From positions 1 to 62,499 of the forward strand of contig DJHM01000039.1 in assembly GCA_002433075.1 (NCBI GenBank): 62,499 nt of DNA. The letters are read 5' to 3'. The translations under genes and the position numbers were made by a program. Numbering within the stretch: position 1 is the stretch's first letter; each line of letters starts with the position of its first letter. The notes under the pieces were generated by a model. It did no database searches. It was not told the origin of the DNA and saw nothing but the letters and a program-made list of their open reading frames with translations. Source of the stretch: Latescibacteria bacterium UBA6620. Its GTDB lineage: Bacteria; Latescibacterota; UBA2968. This document shows, piece after piece, positions 1 through 7,623 of the stretch.

Positions 1-1470
1 GATACATAACTGGGGGCAGGTCAAAAGTGTCACACGCAAGATTCTCCCGCACTCGTGATGGAGTGGGAGCGTTCGTGTCACGTTGAGTTTGGAGTGGGCT
101 GGGTCGATTGCCATATGGCCGAACCGGGAGATGTCGATGGCTGGACGCACGAGGGGGTACTGGTGTCTGCACTGGTGACACCCAAAGATTGTGCCCGATG
201 CCACGTACGGGAGCACGAAGAGTTCTCCCGGAGTCACCACGCCAAGGCGGGAGAGATTCTGGAAAGTCTTGACAATGTGCTGGCTGAAAAGGCTGCCGGG
301 ATGCCAGCTGACATCGCCGATGCGGTCAACGGTTGCTGGCAGTGCCACGGCAGCATCGTGAAATTCCTGAGGGACGAACAAGGCCAGGTCATGAAGACAG
401 GCAAAGAGGGGAAGCCGATGATCGACCCGGACACCTGGCCGAACAGCGGGATGGGCAGGCTGAACCCGGATGGTTCGAAAGGTTAGTGTCATGCCTGTCA
501 TTCTCGCCACGCTTTCGAATCGAAGTTGTCGCGTTCACCGGAGAACTGCGGGAAGTGTCATATGAGTCCCGACCATCCCCAGATCGAGATCTACAATGAG
601 TCGAAACACGGAATCGCGTTTTATGCCAACCGAGATCTGATGGCTCCGGACAAACCGGGCGAATGGGTCCTCGGTCGAGACTATTCTGCGGCTCCGACGT
701 GCGCGACCTGTCACATCAGCAGCTATATGAATCCACAGGGTGTCTTCCATGCGAACACGCACGACGTGGGAGAGCGTATCAGCTGGACGTTGGGTCCCGT
801 GATCAGAACCAAGCTGAACCTGGTCGAATACGAGGATGGCTTCAAGGAGGACTATCCAGACACGCGTGAGCTGCCGACGATCGGATCTGAGGTGGTCACG
901 ACGGAGAAGGTCGTTGAAAACGAGACCCTGGTCAGTCGTGAGGTGCCCCGTCGCGTCGCCCGTATCGTGACGTGGGATCAGCGTCGCGAGTTAATGAAGG
1001 GAGCGTGTCGAAACTGCCACAACGACACCTATATCGACAATTTTTACAAGCACTTCGACGATCTCGTGGTTCTCTACAACGAAAAATTCGCCAGGCCAGC
1101 CAAGAATTTTATGGAGATGCTGAAGACGGACGGTGTGCTGAATCCGGATGCGCCTTTCGAGCACGAGGTACAGTGGGTTTTCTGGGAGCTCTGGCATCAC
1201 GAAGGACGCAGGGCGCGGCACGGGGCTAGTATGATGGGGCCCGACTACACACACTGGCACGAAATGTACGAGGTGGCCAAGCACTACTATTCGGATTTCC
1301 TGCCGGCTGTGGTTCACGCTGCCGAAACGAAGAATCCCGAGATGGGCCGAAAATACGCCGCGCTTGTGGAGAACCACCTTGCCCGCGAGGAACACACCTG
1401 GATGAAGGGACTCAGTGTCGAAGAAGCCGAGAAGCTTCGCAGTACCTATGAGGCGCGCTACGACCAGTAG
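1..1470 (+). pseudogene. Octaheme hydroxylamine oxidoreductase-like cytochrome c, degenerate, 5' partial
   Basis: One continuous reading frame carries six intact heme-binding motifs: CARCH (190-204), CWQCH (334-348), CHACH (487-501), CGKCH (547-561), CATCH (700-714) and CRNCH (1006-1020). Two more, GQKCH (19-33) and WVDCH (100-114), each lack the first cysteine by what would be a single base change, giving the eight-heme plan of the periplasmic HAO/octaheme nitrite reductase family. In-frame stops lie at 7-9 (TAA) and at 484-486 (TAG, immediately before CHACH). Conserved sequence continues in the same frame after the TAG to 1470, so these are point lesions rather than frameshifts. Family members oxidise hydroxylamine or hydrazine or reduce nitrogen oxides. 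With two heme sites and the frame lost, this copy is probably dead. Sequencing error at all sites is less likely but possible. The true 5' end lies outside the window. Confidence 0.8.
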
Positions 1471-1819
1471 CCTTCGGTCACGGGTGGCTCCGTTGCGTTG
1501 GATCGTCGTCACCCTGTCTGTACTGGCGGGTGCTTGTGAAAAAGAGGCGGGTCGTCAGGCCTATGTAGATTCCGGGTGTGGACGCTGTCACGGGAGTGAC
1601 CTTTCCGGGACGCGACTGGGCCCACGCTTGACCGACCTGAAGGCGAACTGGAATGTGGAAACTCTCGAAGCCTACCTCGCAAGACCCGAGGCTGTCCGGG
1701 GTGACCACGCCCGACTCGATTCGCTTGCCCGACACTTTCCAGCACCGATGCCGCAGTTCGTGATGGCTGACTCGGTCCGGAAGGCCCTGGTGACCTTTCT
1801 CCTGGTCTCTTCGCCGTAG
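1448..1819 (+). CDS. Small monoheme cytochrome c, probable lipoprotein
   Basis: The product is about 123 residues. A basic N-terminus is followed by a hydrophobic stretch ending LAGAC, a plausible lipobox, so the protein is probably anchored in a membrane facing the periplasm. One heme motif, CGRCH, follows about 20 residues later, and a PMPQF segment near the C-terminus could supply the axial methionine, the class I cytochrome c plan. I chose the ATG at 1448, which overlaps the end of the preceding octaheme cytochrome remnant by 23 bases; an in-frame ATG at 1415 is also possible. The overlap suggests that it was once co-transcribed with that gene as its electron partner. It appears intact although its likely partner is not. 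Confidence 0.65.
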   Translation: MRRATTSSLRSRVAPLRWIVVTLSVLAGACEKEAGRQAYVDSGCGRCHGSDLSGTRLGPRLTDLKANWNVETLEAYLARPEAVRGDHARLDSLARHFPAPMPQFVMADSVRKALVTFLLVSSP

Positions 1820-1898
1820 CGTCCGTGTGTTGCCCGGGCGAGGTTACGAGGGGACCGGATCCCCCGTAAAATGGCCGCGCCACGCGGGTCAGGGCGTC

Positions 1899-1927
1899 TT
1901 GACAGGCTCCGGCACGTGCTGTATTTT
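1899..1927 (+). promoter_or_regulatory. Sigma70-type promoter upstream of hrcA
   Basis: TTGACA (1899-1904), a 17-base spacer and TATTTT (1922-1927) form a near-consensus housekeeping promoter pointing at hrcA-grpE-dnaJ. A terminator-like hairpin begins only about 20 bases after the expected start of transcription. I see no CIRCE element (the HrcA operator TTAGCACTC-N9-GAGTGCTAA) between here and hrcA. Confidence 0.6.
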
Positions 1928-1954
1928 TAGTGCCGTCATAGGGTCATATCTATG

Positions 1955-1984
1955 ACAGGGCCTCTTTCGAGGCCCTGTTTTCGT
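1955..1984 (+). terminator. Rho-independent terminator or attenuator before hrcA
   Basis: A perfect 10-base stem (ACAGGGCCTC, 1955-1964, with GAGGCCCTGT, 1969-1978), a TTTC loop and a short T run. It may end the cytochrome transcript, but it sits downstream of the hrcA promoter. A second inverted repeat, GTCATA (1935-1940) with TATGAC (1951-1956), overlaps its left foot and could compete with it. Confidence 0.7.
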
Positions 1985-2047
1985 GTTCCCCCATCCGTCG
2001 ATGCTCCCCCTTCGTTGCATCACATCCCTTACAGAGGATGAGAGGCT

Positions 2048-3091
2048 ATGGAGGATCTTTCCAAACGCGAACGATCAATTCTGGATCGTCTCGTGACCTG
2101 CTATATCGATACAGGTGAACCGGTCGGGTCAAGGACTCTGGCGAAGACCGCTGTCGCTCTGAGTTCGGCGACAGTGCGTAATTCGATGGCCGACCTGGAG
2201 GAAAAGGGCTATCTGCATCAGCCCCATACCTCATCGGGTCGGGTGCCGACCGACGAGGGCTATCGTGTCTACGTAGACGCGATTATGGGTCAGCAGGAGA
2301 TCTCAGAGGACGAGCGAAGGCGTCTGCGTGAAATGGTCGAAGAGGCCATTCGTGAGAACAACATCGAGGGTCTGATGACGCAGGTGTCCCGCGTCATCGC
2401 CGATGTGTCGCACAATCTTGGCGTTGCTCTGACACCGCAGTTCAAGGAGGGGCGGTTCAGGAGTATCGATATGATTCCCCTGAGTGAATCCAAGCTCTTG
2501 CTCGTACTGACGATTCAGTCAGGTCTGGTCAAGACGATGGTGATGGAAGCCGACGCTCGGCTTGAGGCAGACGACCTTGGCGCCACACAACGCCTGATCA
2601 ACGAACGGCTGTCAGGTCTGTCGATCGAAGACATTTTGAACACGGTCGGTGAAAGGCTCAGGGGGGCAAGCGACGGATCGCCCCGGTTGCTTCGCTTGAT
2701 CTGTGACAGCGCGCATTCCCTGTTCGAGTTCAGCACGGAAGAGGACCTGCACCTGGTCGGGACAGGGAATTTCTTCCTGCAGCCCGAATTCAGCGAAGAT
2801 CGAGAACAGCTGGCCCGACTCTACGAACTGTTCGAGGAACGCTCTCAGATGACGGCGATCCTGAACGATCGAATGGGGGATGGGATCGCCATCACGATCG
2901 GAGGGGAAAACGATTCTCCCGAACTGAGCGCGTGCAGCCTCCTCACTTCGAAATATAGAATGGGCAACGTCAACGGGGTGATCGGTCTGATGGGCCCCAC
3001 CCGGCTGGCGTATTCCAAGATGGTTCCCCTCGTGCGGTATATGGCGAGCCTGACGGAAAACCTCTTGGAAGAAAAGTTCGAGGAGAGGTAA
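2048..3091 (+). CDS. hrcA: Heat-inducible transcription repressor HrcA
   Basis: The protein is 347 residues, the normal length for HrcA, which represses chaperone operons by binding CIRCE and is itself kept active by GroEL. The N-terminal winged helix is clear: RERSILDRLVTCYIDTGEPVGS followed by the SSATVRNSMADLEEKGYL recognition region and the HTSSGRVPTDEGYR segment typical of the family. The C-terminal part has the conserved VIGLMGPTRLAYSKMVPLV region. The ATG at 2048 is preceded by an AGAGG-type ribosome site. It heads the operon with grpE and dnaJ, a common arrangement. No CIRCE operator is visible upstream, so autoregulation here is unproven. Confidence 0.95.
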   Translation: MEDLSKRERSILDRLVTCYIDTGEPVGSRTLAKTAVALSSATVRNSMADLEEKGYLHQPHTSSGRVPTDEGYRVYVDAIMGQQEISEDERRRLREMVEEAIRENNIEGLMTQVSRVIADVSHNLGVALTPQFKEGRFRSIDMIPLSESKLLLVLTIQSGLVKTMVMEADARLEADDLGATQRLINERLSGLSIEDILNTVGERLRGASDGSPRLLRLICDSAHSLFEFSTEEDLHLVGTGNFFLQPEFSEDREQLARLYELFEERSQMTAILNDRMGDGIAITIGGENDSPELSACSLLTSKYRMGNVNGVIGLMGPTRLAYSKMVPLVRYMASLTENLLEEKFEER

Positions 3092-3093
3092 GC

Positions 3094-3702
3094 TTGAGCA
3101 AGCAGGACGAAGTCGAGGAAGAGCGTCCGGTCGGAGAGGCTGAGGAGGTCGGTGAAGAGGGTGGGGCCGAGGCGGAGCCCGTTGAGGGAGACGAAGAATC
3201 CGAGGCCGATGTCGAGGAGGATCCGGTGGTCGTGGCGATCCGGGAGGCCGAGGCGCACAAGGATCGCTGGATGCGCCTGGCTGCCGAGTTCGACAACTAC
3301 AAGAAGCGTACCTCCCGGGAAATGCAGTCGTTGATCGAATCGGCTAACGAGGGGCTGATCAGAGATCTCCTCCCCACGATCGATTCGGTGAACCGGGCTC
3401 TCAACCACGCAGACGGAGATGATGATTCCGAGGGCTTCAAGGCAGGCGTCCGGCTGATTATGACCGACTTCGCGAAGGTGCTCGAGGCGCGAGGCGTCAA
3501 GGAAATCGACGCGCTGGGTCAACCCTTCGACCCGAACGACCACGAAGCGCTGATGCAGACGGCATCAGAAGAGTACGAAGCGGGCGTCGTCGCCAATGTT
3601 GTGGAGAAGGGGTATCGGCTGGGGAGTAAAGTGCTCCGTCACGCCAAAGTGGTGGTCAGCACGGGGGCGCCCGGAGATGATGGCGGCAAAGAGGATGCTT
3701 AG
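3094..3702 (+). CDS. grpE: Nucleotide exchange factor GrpE
   Basis: This 202-residue cytoplasmic protein promotes ADP release from DnaK. The first 55 residues or so are very acidic (Glu-rich), as is usual. The diagnostic segment follows: RWMRLAAEFDNYKKRTSRE, then LLPTIDSVNRAL and, near the C-terminus, G.PFDPNDHEALMQ and VVEKGYRLGSKVLRHAKVVVS. It begins with TTG at 3094, two bases after the hrcA stop, so translation is probably coupled. dnaK is not next to it; it must lie elsewhere in the genome. A hairpin with a T-rich tail separates it from dnaJ. Confidence 0.95.
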   Translation: MSKQDEVEEERPVGEAEEVGEEGGAEAEPVEGDEESEADVEEDPVVVAIREAEAHKDRWMRLAAEFDNYKKRTSREMQSLIESANEGLIRDLLPTIDSVNRALNHADGDDDSEGFKAGVRLIMTDFAKVLEARGVKEIDALGQPFDPNDHEALMQTASEEYEAGVVANVVEKGYRLGSKVLRHAKVVVSTGAPGDDGGKEDA

Positions 3703-3705
3703 AGA

Positions 3706-3736
3706 GGCAGGCGCTCAGCCTGTCTTTTTCTTTTTT
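3706..3736 (+). terminator. Intra-operon terminator-like hairpin between grpE and dnaJ
   Basis: Seven-base stem GGCAGGC (3706-3712) with GCCTGTC (3718-3724, one G-T pair), a five-base loop, then TTTTTCTTTTTT. It lies between two co-oriented operon genes, so it probably reduces rather than blocks read-through into dnaJ. Confidence 0.6.
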
Positions 3737-3747
3737 CGGGAGTTGGA

Positions 3748-4908
3748 TTGAGCAAGAGAGACTACTACGAGGTCTTGGGTGTCGAGCGCGGCGTGTCCGA
3801 CGACGACGTGAAGAAGGCGTATCGGAAGCTTGCCCTCAAGTATCATCCGGACCGGAACCCGGGCGACACCGAGGCGGAGGCAAGCTTCAAGGAGGCGGCC
3901 GAAGCCTACGAAGTCCTGAGTGACCCTGAAAAGCGTCAGACCTACGACCGGTTCGGTCATCAGGGACTCGGGGGGGCTTTCGCCTCCGGCGGGTTCAATT
4001 GGTCCGACTTCAGCCACGCGGGCGATTTCGAGGACATCTTCTCGAGTCTCGACGACATCTTCGGCGGTGGCATCTTCGGCGACATCTTCGGGAGCCGGGG
4101 CGGGGGGCGACGCGGCCCTCAGCGCGGGGAGGATCTGCGAATCACCCTACCGCTCAGCCTGGAAGAGATCGCTGAGGGTGTTCAGAAGAAGATCAAGCTC
4201 ACGCGGCTGGATCGATGCGACACGTGCGACGGTAGCGGAGCCAAGGCCGGTAGCCAGCCAGTTCCCTGCGAGACGTGCGGTGGGGCGGGGCAGGTCCGGC
4301 AGGCGACTCGCTCGCTGTTCGGTCAGTTCGTGAATGTCACGACGTGTCCACGCTGCGCGGGCGAGGGCACCTCGATCGCACAGCCCTGTTCGTCGTGTGG
4401 CGGCGAAGGGCGGGTGAAGAGCCAGACGAGTCTTTCCGTGAACATTCCCGCCGGGGTGTCCGAAGGGAACTACATCCCGCTTCGGGGACAGGGTAGCGTC
4501 GGTCGTCGAGGCGGGCCTTCCGGGGATTGCCAGGTGTTCGTGCAGGAGGTGGAGCACGATCAGTTCGAGCGTCACGGGAACAATGTGGTCTACGATCTGC
4601 CGATCAGTTTCTCGCAGGCTGCTCTGGGGGCCGAGATCGAAGTTCCCACGCTCGGAGGCAAGGCGGTGATGAAGGTGCCTGCCGGTACGCAGTCGGGGCA
4701 AGTGTTCAGGCTTCGTGGGAAGGGCATCCCCGATGTGAACGGCTACGGCAGCGGAGACGAACTAGTCCGGGTGATGGTTTGGACGCCCAAGAAACTGAAC
4801 CGTCAGGAACAGGAGATCTTCGAGGAACTGGCGGAACACGAAAACAGCGCGCCACCCGAGGGGGGAAAGGGGTTCTTCGATCGACTGAAAGACGTGCTGA
4901 GCGGCTAA
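3748..4908 (+). CDS. dnaJ: Chaperone protein DnaJ
   Basis: A full-length type I J-protein of 386 residues that delivers substrates to DnaK and stimulates its ATPase. The J domain (residues 1-70) contains the HPD tripeptide in KYHPDRN. It is followed by a Gly/Phe-rich linker (about 75-125) and four zinc-binding CxxCxGxG repeats (CDTCDGSG, CETCGGAG, CPRCAGEG, CSSCGGEG). The C-terminal substrate-binding domains contain the usual GDCQVFVQ, LGGKAVMKVPAGTQSGQ and RLRGKGIP segments. Translation starts at TTG 3748 (starting LSKRDYYEVLGV). A strong terminator follows the stop, closing the hrcA-grpE-dnaJ unit. Confidence 0.97.
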   Translation: MSKRDYYEVLGVERGVSDDDVKKAYRKLALKYHPDRNPGDTEAEASFKEAAEAYEVLSDPEKRQTYDRFGHQGLGGAFASGGFNWSDFSHAGDFEDIFSSLDDIFGGGIFGDIFGSRGGGRRGPQRGEDLRITLPLSLEEIAEGVQKKIKLTRLDRCDTCDGSGAKAGSQPVPCETCGGAGQVRQATRSLFGQFVNVTTCPRCAGEGTSIAQPCSSCGGEGRVKSQTSLSVNIPAGVSEGNYIPLRGQGSVGRRGGPSGDCQVFVQEVEHDQFERHGNNVVYDLPISFSQAALGAEIEVPTLGGKAVMKVPAGTQSGQVFRLRGKGIPDVNGYGSGDELVRVMVWTPKKLNRQEQEIFEELAEHENSAPPEGGKGFFDRLKDVLSG

Positions 4909-4934
4909 CCCTGGGGAAGGTGTGAAAGGGACGG

Positions 4935-4960
4935 GCTCGCCCTCTCCGGGCGAGCTTTTT
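4935..4960 (+). terminator. Terminator after dnaJ
   Basis: Perfect eight-base GC-rich stem GCTCGCCC (4935-4942) with GGGCGAGC (4948-4955), loop TCTCC, then TTTTT. Confidence 0.85.
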
Positions 4961-4982
4961 GTTTGATCTAAAGGGATCAAAC
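4961..4982. repeat. Perfect inverted repeat directly after the dnaJ terminator
   Basis: GTTTGATC (4961-4968) and its exact complement GATCAAAC (4975-4982) around a six-base centre. Immediately adjacent to the terminator, so it could be a second hairpin or a dyad operator for whatever starts downstream. Confidence 0.5.
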
Positions 4983-5120
4983 AGAAAAGAGTAAGGGAAC
5001 AAGGCGGGATGACGATGTACTTAGTACTATAGAATAGTATTCCTTTCCTCCCGAGGGGAATCGGCTCTCTATAGATACACACAGGATGCGGGATTACGCG
5101 CAGGGATGCCGGCCAAGCTA
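4983..5120. other. AT-rich gene-free leader region upstream of prmA
   Basis: No credible coding sequence. It holds a short inverted repeat, TACTAT (5035-5040) with ATAGTA (5044-5049), and several TATA-like hexamers in an otherwise GC-rich neighbourhood. That fits a promoter whose transcript would first meet the terminator at 5121-5160 before prmA. Confidence 0.4.
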
Positions 5121-5160
5121 AGTCGTTCGTGCCCCTCAGAGGTGCGGACGACTCTTTTTT
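5121..5160 (+). terminator. Terminator or attenuator upstream of prmA
   Basis: Nine-pair stem AGTCGTTCG (5121-5129) with CGGACGACT (5145-5153), one G-T pair, then C and six T. It is about 90 bases before the prmA start and 160 bases after the dnaJ terminator, so it must end a separate short transcript. Confidence 0.7.
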
Positions 5161-5251
5161 GTGGGTTGGCAAGCCTCAGGCGCTGGCCTATATTCCCAAA
5201 AGTGCTGCTTTTCAGCCATTTAGCTCGTTCTCCTCGCCGTCAGATCTCCCC

Positions 5252-6094
5252 TTGAGTCACGTGAAATCCTGGTACCAGATCGTTGTCGCAGTGCCATCCG
5301 AAGCGCTTGAGAAGGCTTCGAATGTGCTATTCGAAGCCGGCAGTACTGGTCTCGAAGAGGTTTCCTCCCAGGATGGAACCGGGCGTCTGATCGCCTATTT
5401 CGTGGGATCGAACCAAAGGGCGGTGCTTCACGAGGTTCGATCGGGTCTTCCCGAAGCGCGCATCAACGCCAGCCAGGTCGAGTTGGAGGACTGGTCGGCC
5501 GCCTGGCGCGATCGATTCGAACCGGTCTGGCCGACCGATCGCCTCGTGGTCTGCGCCCCTTGGCACGATGTGTCCGCCCCGGCCGACGGATACCGGGTTG
5601 TGATCGAGCCAAGGACTGCGTTCGGTACAGGTGGACACGCGACCACTCGCCTGGCCTTGCAGGCACTCGAAGGGGTGGTTCGGCCGGAGGATCGTGTGCT
5701 CGACGTGGGGACCGGGTCGGGGATTCTGGCGATCGCTGCTCGAAAGATGGGTGCCCAGGAAGTCACCGCAATCGATACGGATCCCCTGGCGGTCCAGAAC
5801 GTGATCGAGAATGCCGCTCTGAACGGTGTGGACGGGATCCAGGCAGAGGCGAGGTCGCTGGAGCTTGAAGACCGTGGCTATCGGGTCGCGGTTGCCAACA
5901 TCATCAGCAGCATCCTGCGACCAATGCTGGGTAGGCTCCATTCAGCGACGGAACCGGGTGCCGTTGTTATTTTCGGTGGGCTCCTTTCCCGAGAGCGGGA
6001 GAGTTTCGCGTCCAGCCTGGAAGCGGGCGGTTTCAAGGTTGTGGACGTACTACAGGAGGCGGAGTGGATCGGTTTTACGACCTCAAAGTCCTGA
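5252..6094 (+). CDS. prmA: Ribosomal protein L11 methyltransferase PrmA
   Basis: A Rossmann-fold SAM methyltransferase that trimethylates lysines and the N-terminus of ribosomal protein L11 in the cytoplasm. The L11-recognising N-terminal domain (about 1-115) begins SWYQIVVAVP. The PrmA signature is FGTGGHATTRLALQALE, followed by the SAM loop LDVGTGSGILAIAARKMG and the ANIISSIL motif that replaces NPPY. Start choice is uncertain: TTG 5252 and GTG 5261 both precede the conserved N-terminus, and neither has a clear ribosome site. The frame is open further upstream to 5129, but that part overlaps a terminator and shows no conservation. The next gene overlaps its last 31 bases. Confidence 0.9.
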   Translation: MSHVKSWYQIVVAVPSEALEKASNVLFEAGSTGLEEVSSQDGTGRLIAYFVGSNQRAVLHEVRSGLPEARINASQVELEDWSAAWRDRFEPVWPTDRLVVCAPWHDVSAPADGYRVVIEPRTAFGTGGHATTRLALQALEGVVRPEDRVLDVGTGSGILAIAARKMGAQEVTAIDTDPLAVQNVIENAALNGVDGIQAEARSLELEDRGYRVAVANIISSILRPMLGRLHSATEPGAVVIFGGLLSRERESFASSLEAGGFKVVDVLQEAEWIGFTTSKS

Positions 6095-7554
6095 TCGTCG
6101 GTGTTGCGATGGGGTTCGCGCTTCTCCTCGAAGCGACCCCGGCATTCGCCCTTCTCGAGCACGGAGACCAGGTGGCCGTCGTCACGAATACGCCCGCCGG
6201 CCGCGTTCGAGCGCGGTCGATTCCGAAGGAAAACGCGGGTGGGGCGTTCGTCAAGGGCACGCCGATCGGATGGATCCCCGAAGGGACGTCGATGAAGCTC
6301 ATCGAACGTCAGTCCTTCGGGAACGAAGGGGAATGGTTCCACGTCGAATTGCCGTCGGGTGAGGACGGCTGGATTACCTCCAGATACCTGACGCTGGACA
6401 TCGCCCGTGACAAGTTGATCGTGTTGCCGACGAACGTGAATATCCGAAACCAGCCGAGCGTGGCGTCTCCCGTGATTGGAAGAGCTACGAAGGGCACCGT
6501 TCTCGGGATGGTCCGAGAGCGGAACGGATGGTTTCTGGCAAACATTCCGAACGCTCGCAAGCGCGGTTGGATTCGGGGGGATATGGTTCGTCACGAGCCC
6601 CTGAACCCGGCCGCCAAACCTCCTCCCGCGACGGCAACTGAGAAACCGGCCGAGACGCCTCCACCGGTGGCGGAGCCGGAGCCGGAGAAACCGAAGGTGG
6701 ACTTCGCGGCCCAGGCCCGTGAGATGGCAGGGTCGGGCCAGCATAAGGAAGCGGCGGAGGTGTTTCGGAAGGCCGTGGCAGAGGAACCGATGAACGGTCC
6801 GCTTCTGTTCGATGCTGCCAAGACGTTCGAGAAGGCCGGGGCTCGACAGGAGGCGATCGACCACTATCGTCGGGCCATCAAGGGGCGTCCTTCCAGACCG
6901 GAAGCTCAATTCTATCTCGATCGTCTGCTGAAACCGACCGAGGAAGCCGAGGTGTCGACCGAACTCGAACCCACGGTCGAAGAGGAAGCTGAGTCCTTCG
7001 AGTTCGTATCGGATTACGCCGGGTACCTGCTTCCGATGCTGGCGGTCGGTACGCTCGCATTCGTCGCGGTGCTGGTGGTCGTTTATCGAAAGAGAAGGGC
7101 CGAGCCATCCCATCCAATGTATCGTCGGCGACAACCGGACGGGGGGTTCGACGACGTGCTGAAGCACGCGGTGGAAAAACGGCCTGTGATTCGTGAAATC
7201 GAAGAGGCGGAAAAGAAACTGGCGGAAATGGACGAGGCCCTTCGCAAAAGAGTAGACGCCTTCGGGGCGAGCGAAGACGGCCGTCCGACGCTGCCTCCGG
7301 GCGAGAGTGCGGAGGTCCTGCTGGGGAAGATCGAAGGTCTCCGAAAGACCGTGCTGAACCAGGAAGAGCGATCGCGGATCTATGCCGATCTTGTGTATCT
7401 GCAGAATGAAAAGATCACGGCATTGGACGAAGAGATCGACGCGCTGAAGAAGCTGATCAAACTGGAATATTCGGGCGGGAAGGGGGAGAGTGCGCCTAAG
7501 GCAGTTGCGCCCAAAGCGCCCGCCAAGCAGGCAAAGAAGGCGTCGTCTACTTGA
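6064..7554 (+). CDS. SH3b-TPR single-pass membrane protein with cytoplasmic coiled coil
   Basis: A 496-residue protein of unknown specific function. A signal peptide (residues 1-29, cleaved near TPAFA) is followed by two bacterial SH3-like domains (about 35-110 and 115-175, with GEWFHVELPSGEDGWI and NVNIRNQPS). A Pro/Glu-rich linker (about 183-212), about two TPR repeats (213-290), an acidic stretch, one transmembrane helix (about 318-341, followed by YRKRR) and a charged C-terminal region likely to form coiled coil (about 370-480) come next. The topology therefore puts SH3 and TPR modules in the periplasm, where SH3b domains often touch peptidoglycan, with the coil in the cytoplasm. The GTG start at 6064 lies inside prmA. 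An envelope scaffold role is inference. Confidence 0.75.
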   Translation: MDRFYDLKVLIVGVAMGFALLLEATPAFALLEHGDQVAVVTNTPAGRVRARSIPKENAGGAFVKGTPIGWIPEGTSMKLIERQSFGNEGEWFHVELPSGEDGWITSRYLTLDIARDKLIVLPTNVNIRNQPSVASPVIGRATKGTVLGMVRERNGWFLANIPNARKRGWIRGDMVRHEPLNPAAKPPPATATEKPAETPPPVAEPEPEKPKVDFAAQAREMAGSGQHKEAAEVFRKAVAEEPMNGPLLFDAAKTFEKAGARQEAIDHYRRAIKGRPSRPEAQFYLDRLLKPTEEAEVSTELEPTVEEEAESFEFVSDYAGYLLPMLAVGTLAFVAVLVVVYRKRRAEPSHPMYRRRQPDGGFDDVLKHAVEKRPVIREIEEAEKKLAEMDEALRKRVDAFGASEDGRPTLPPGESAEVLLGKIEGLRKTVLNQEERSRIYADLVYLQNEKITALDEEIDALKKLIKLEYSGGKGESAPKAVAPKAPAKQAKKASST

Positions 7555-7578
7555 AATGAATGGAATGATGTTGTGGGT

Positions 7579-7607
7579 GGCGGAGACGATTCGGTCTCCG
7601 CCGTTTT
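7579..7607 (+). terminator. Terminator after the SH3/TPR gene
   Basis: Perfect nine-base stem GGCGGAGAC (7579-7587) with GTCTCCGCC (7594-7602), loop GATTCG, then GTTTT. It ends just before the ribosome site of the next gene. Confidence 0.8.
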
Positions 7608-7623
7608 CATTTGTGAGAGGCTC

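Noticed and set aside
484..486. TAG inside the octaheme cytochrome as a recoded (pyrrolysine-type) codon
   Set aside because: TAG ends this and other genes normally, no Pyl genes are seen, and the same frame has other damage.
1985..2047. CIRCE operator before hrcA
   Set aside because: No TTAGCACTC/GAGTGCTAA dyad or close variant found.
5878..7167. 429-codon open frame on the minus strand
   Set aside because: Antisense to prmA and the SH3/TPR gene; Arg/His-rich shadow translation.
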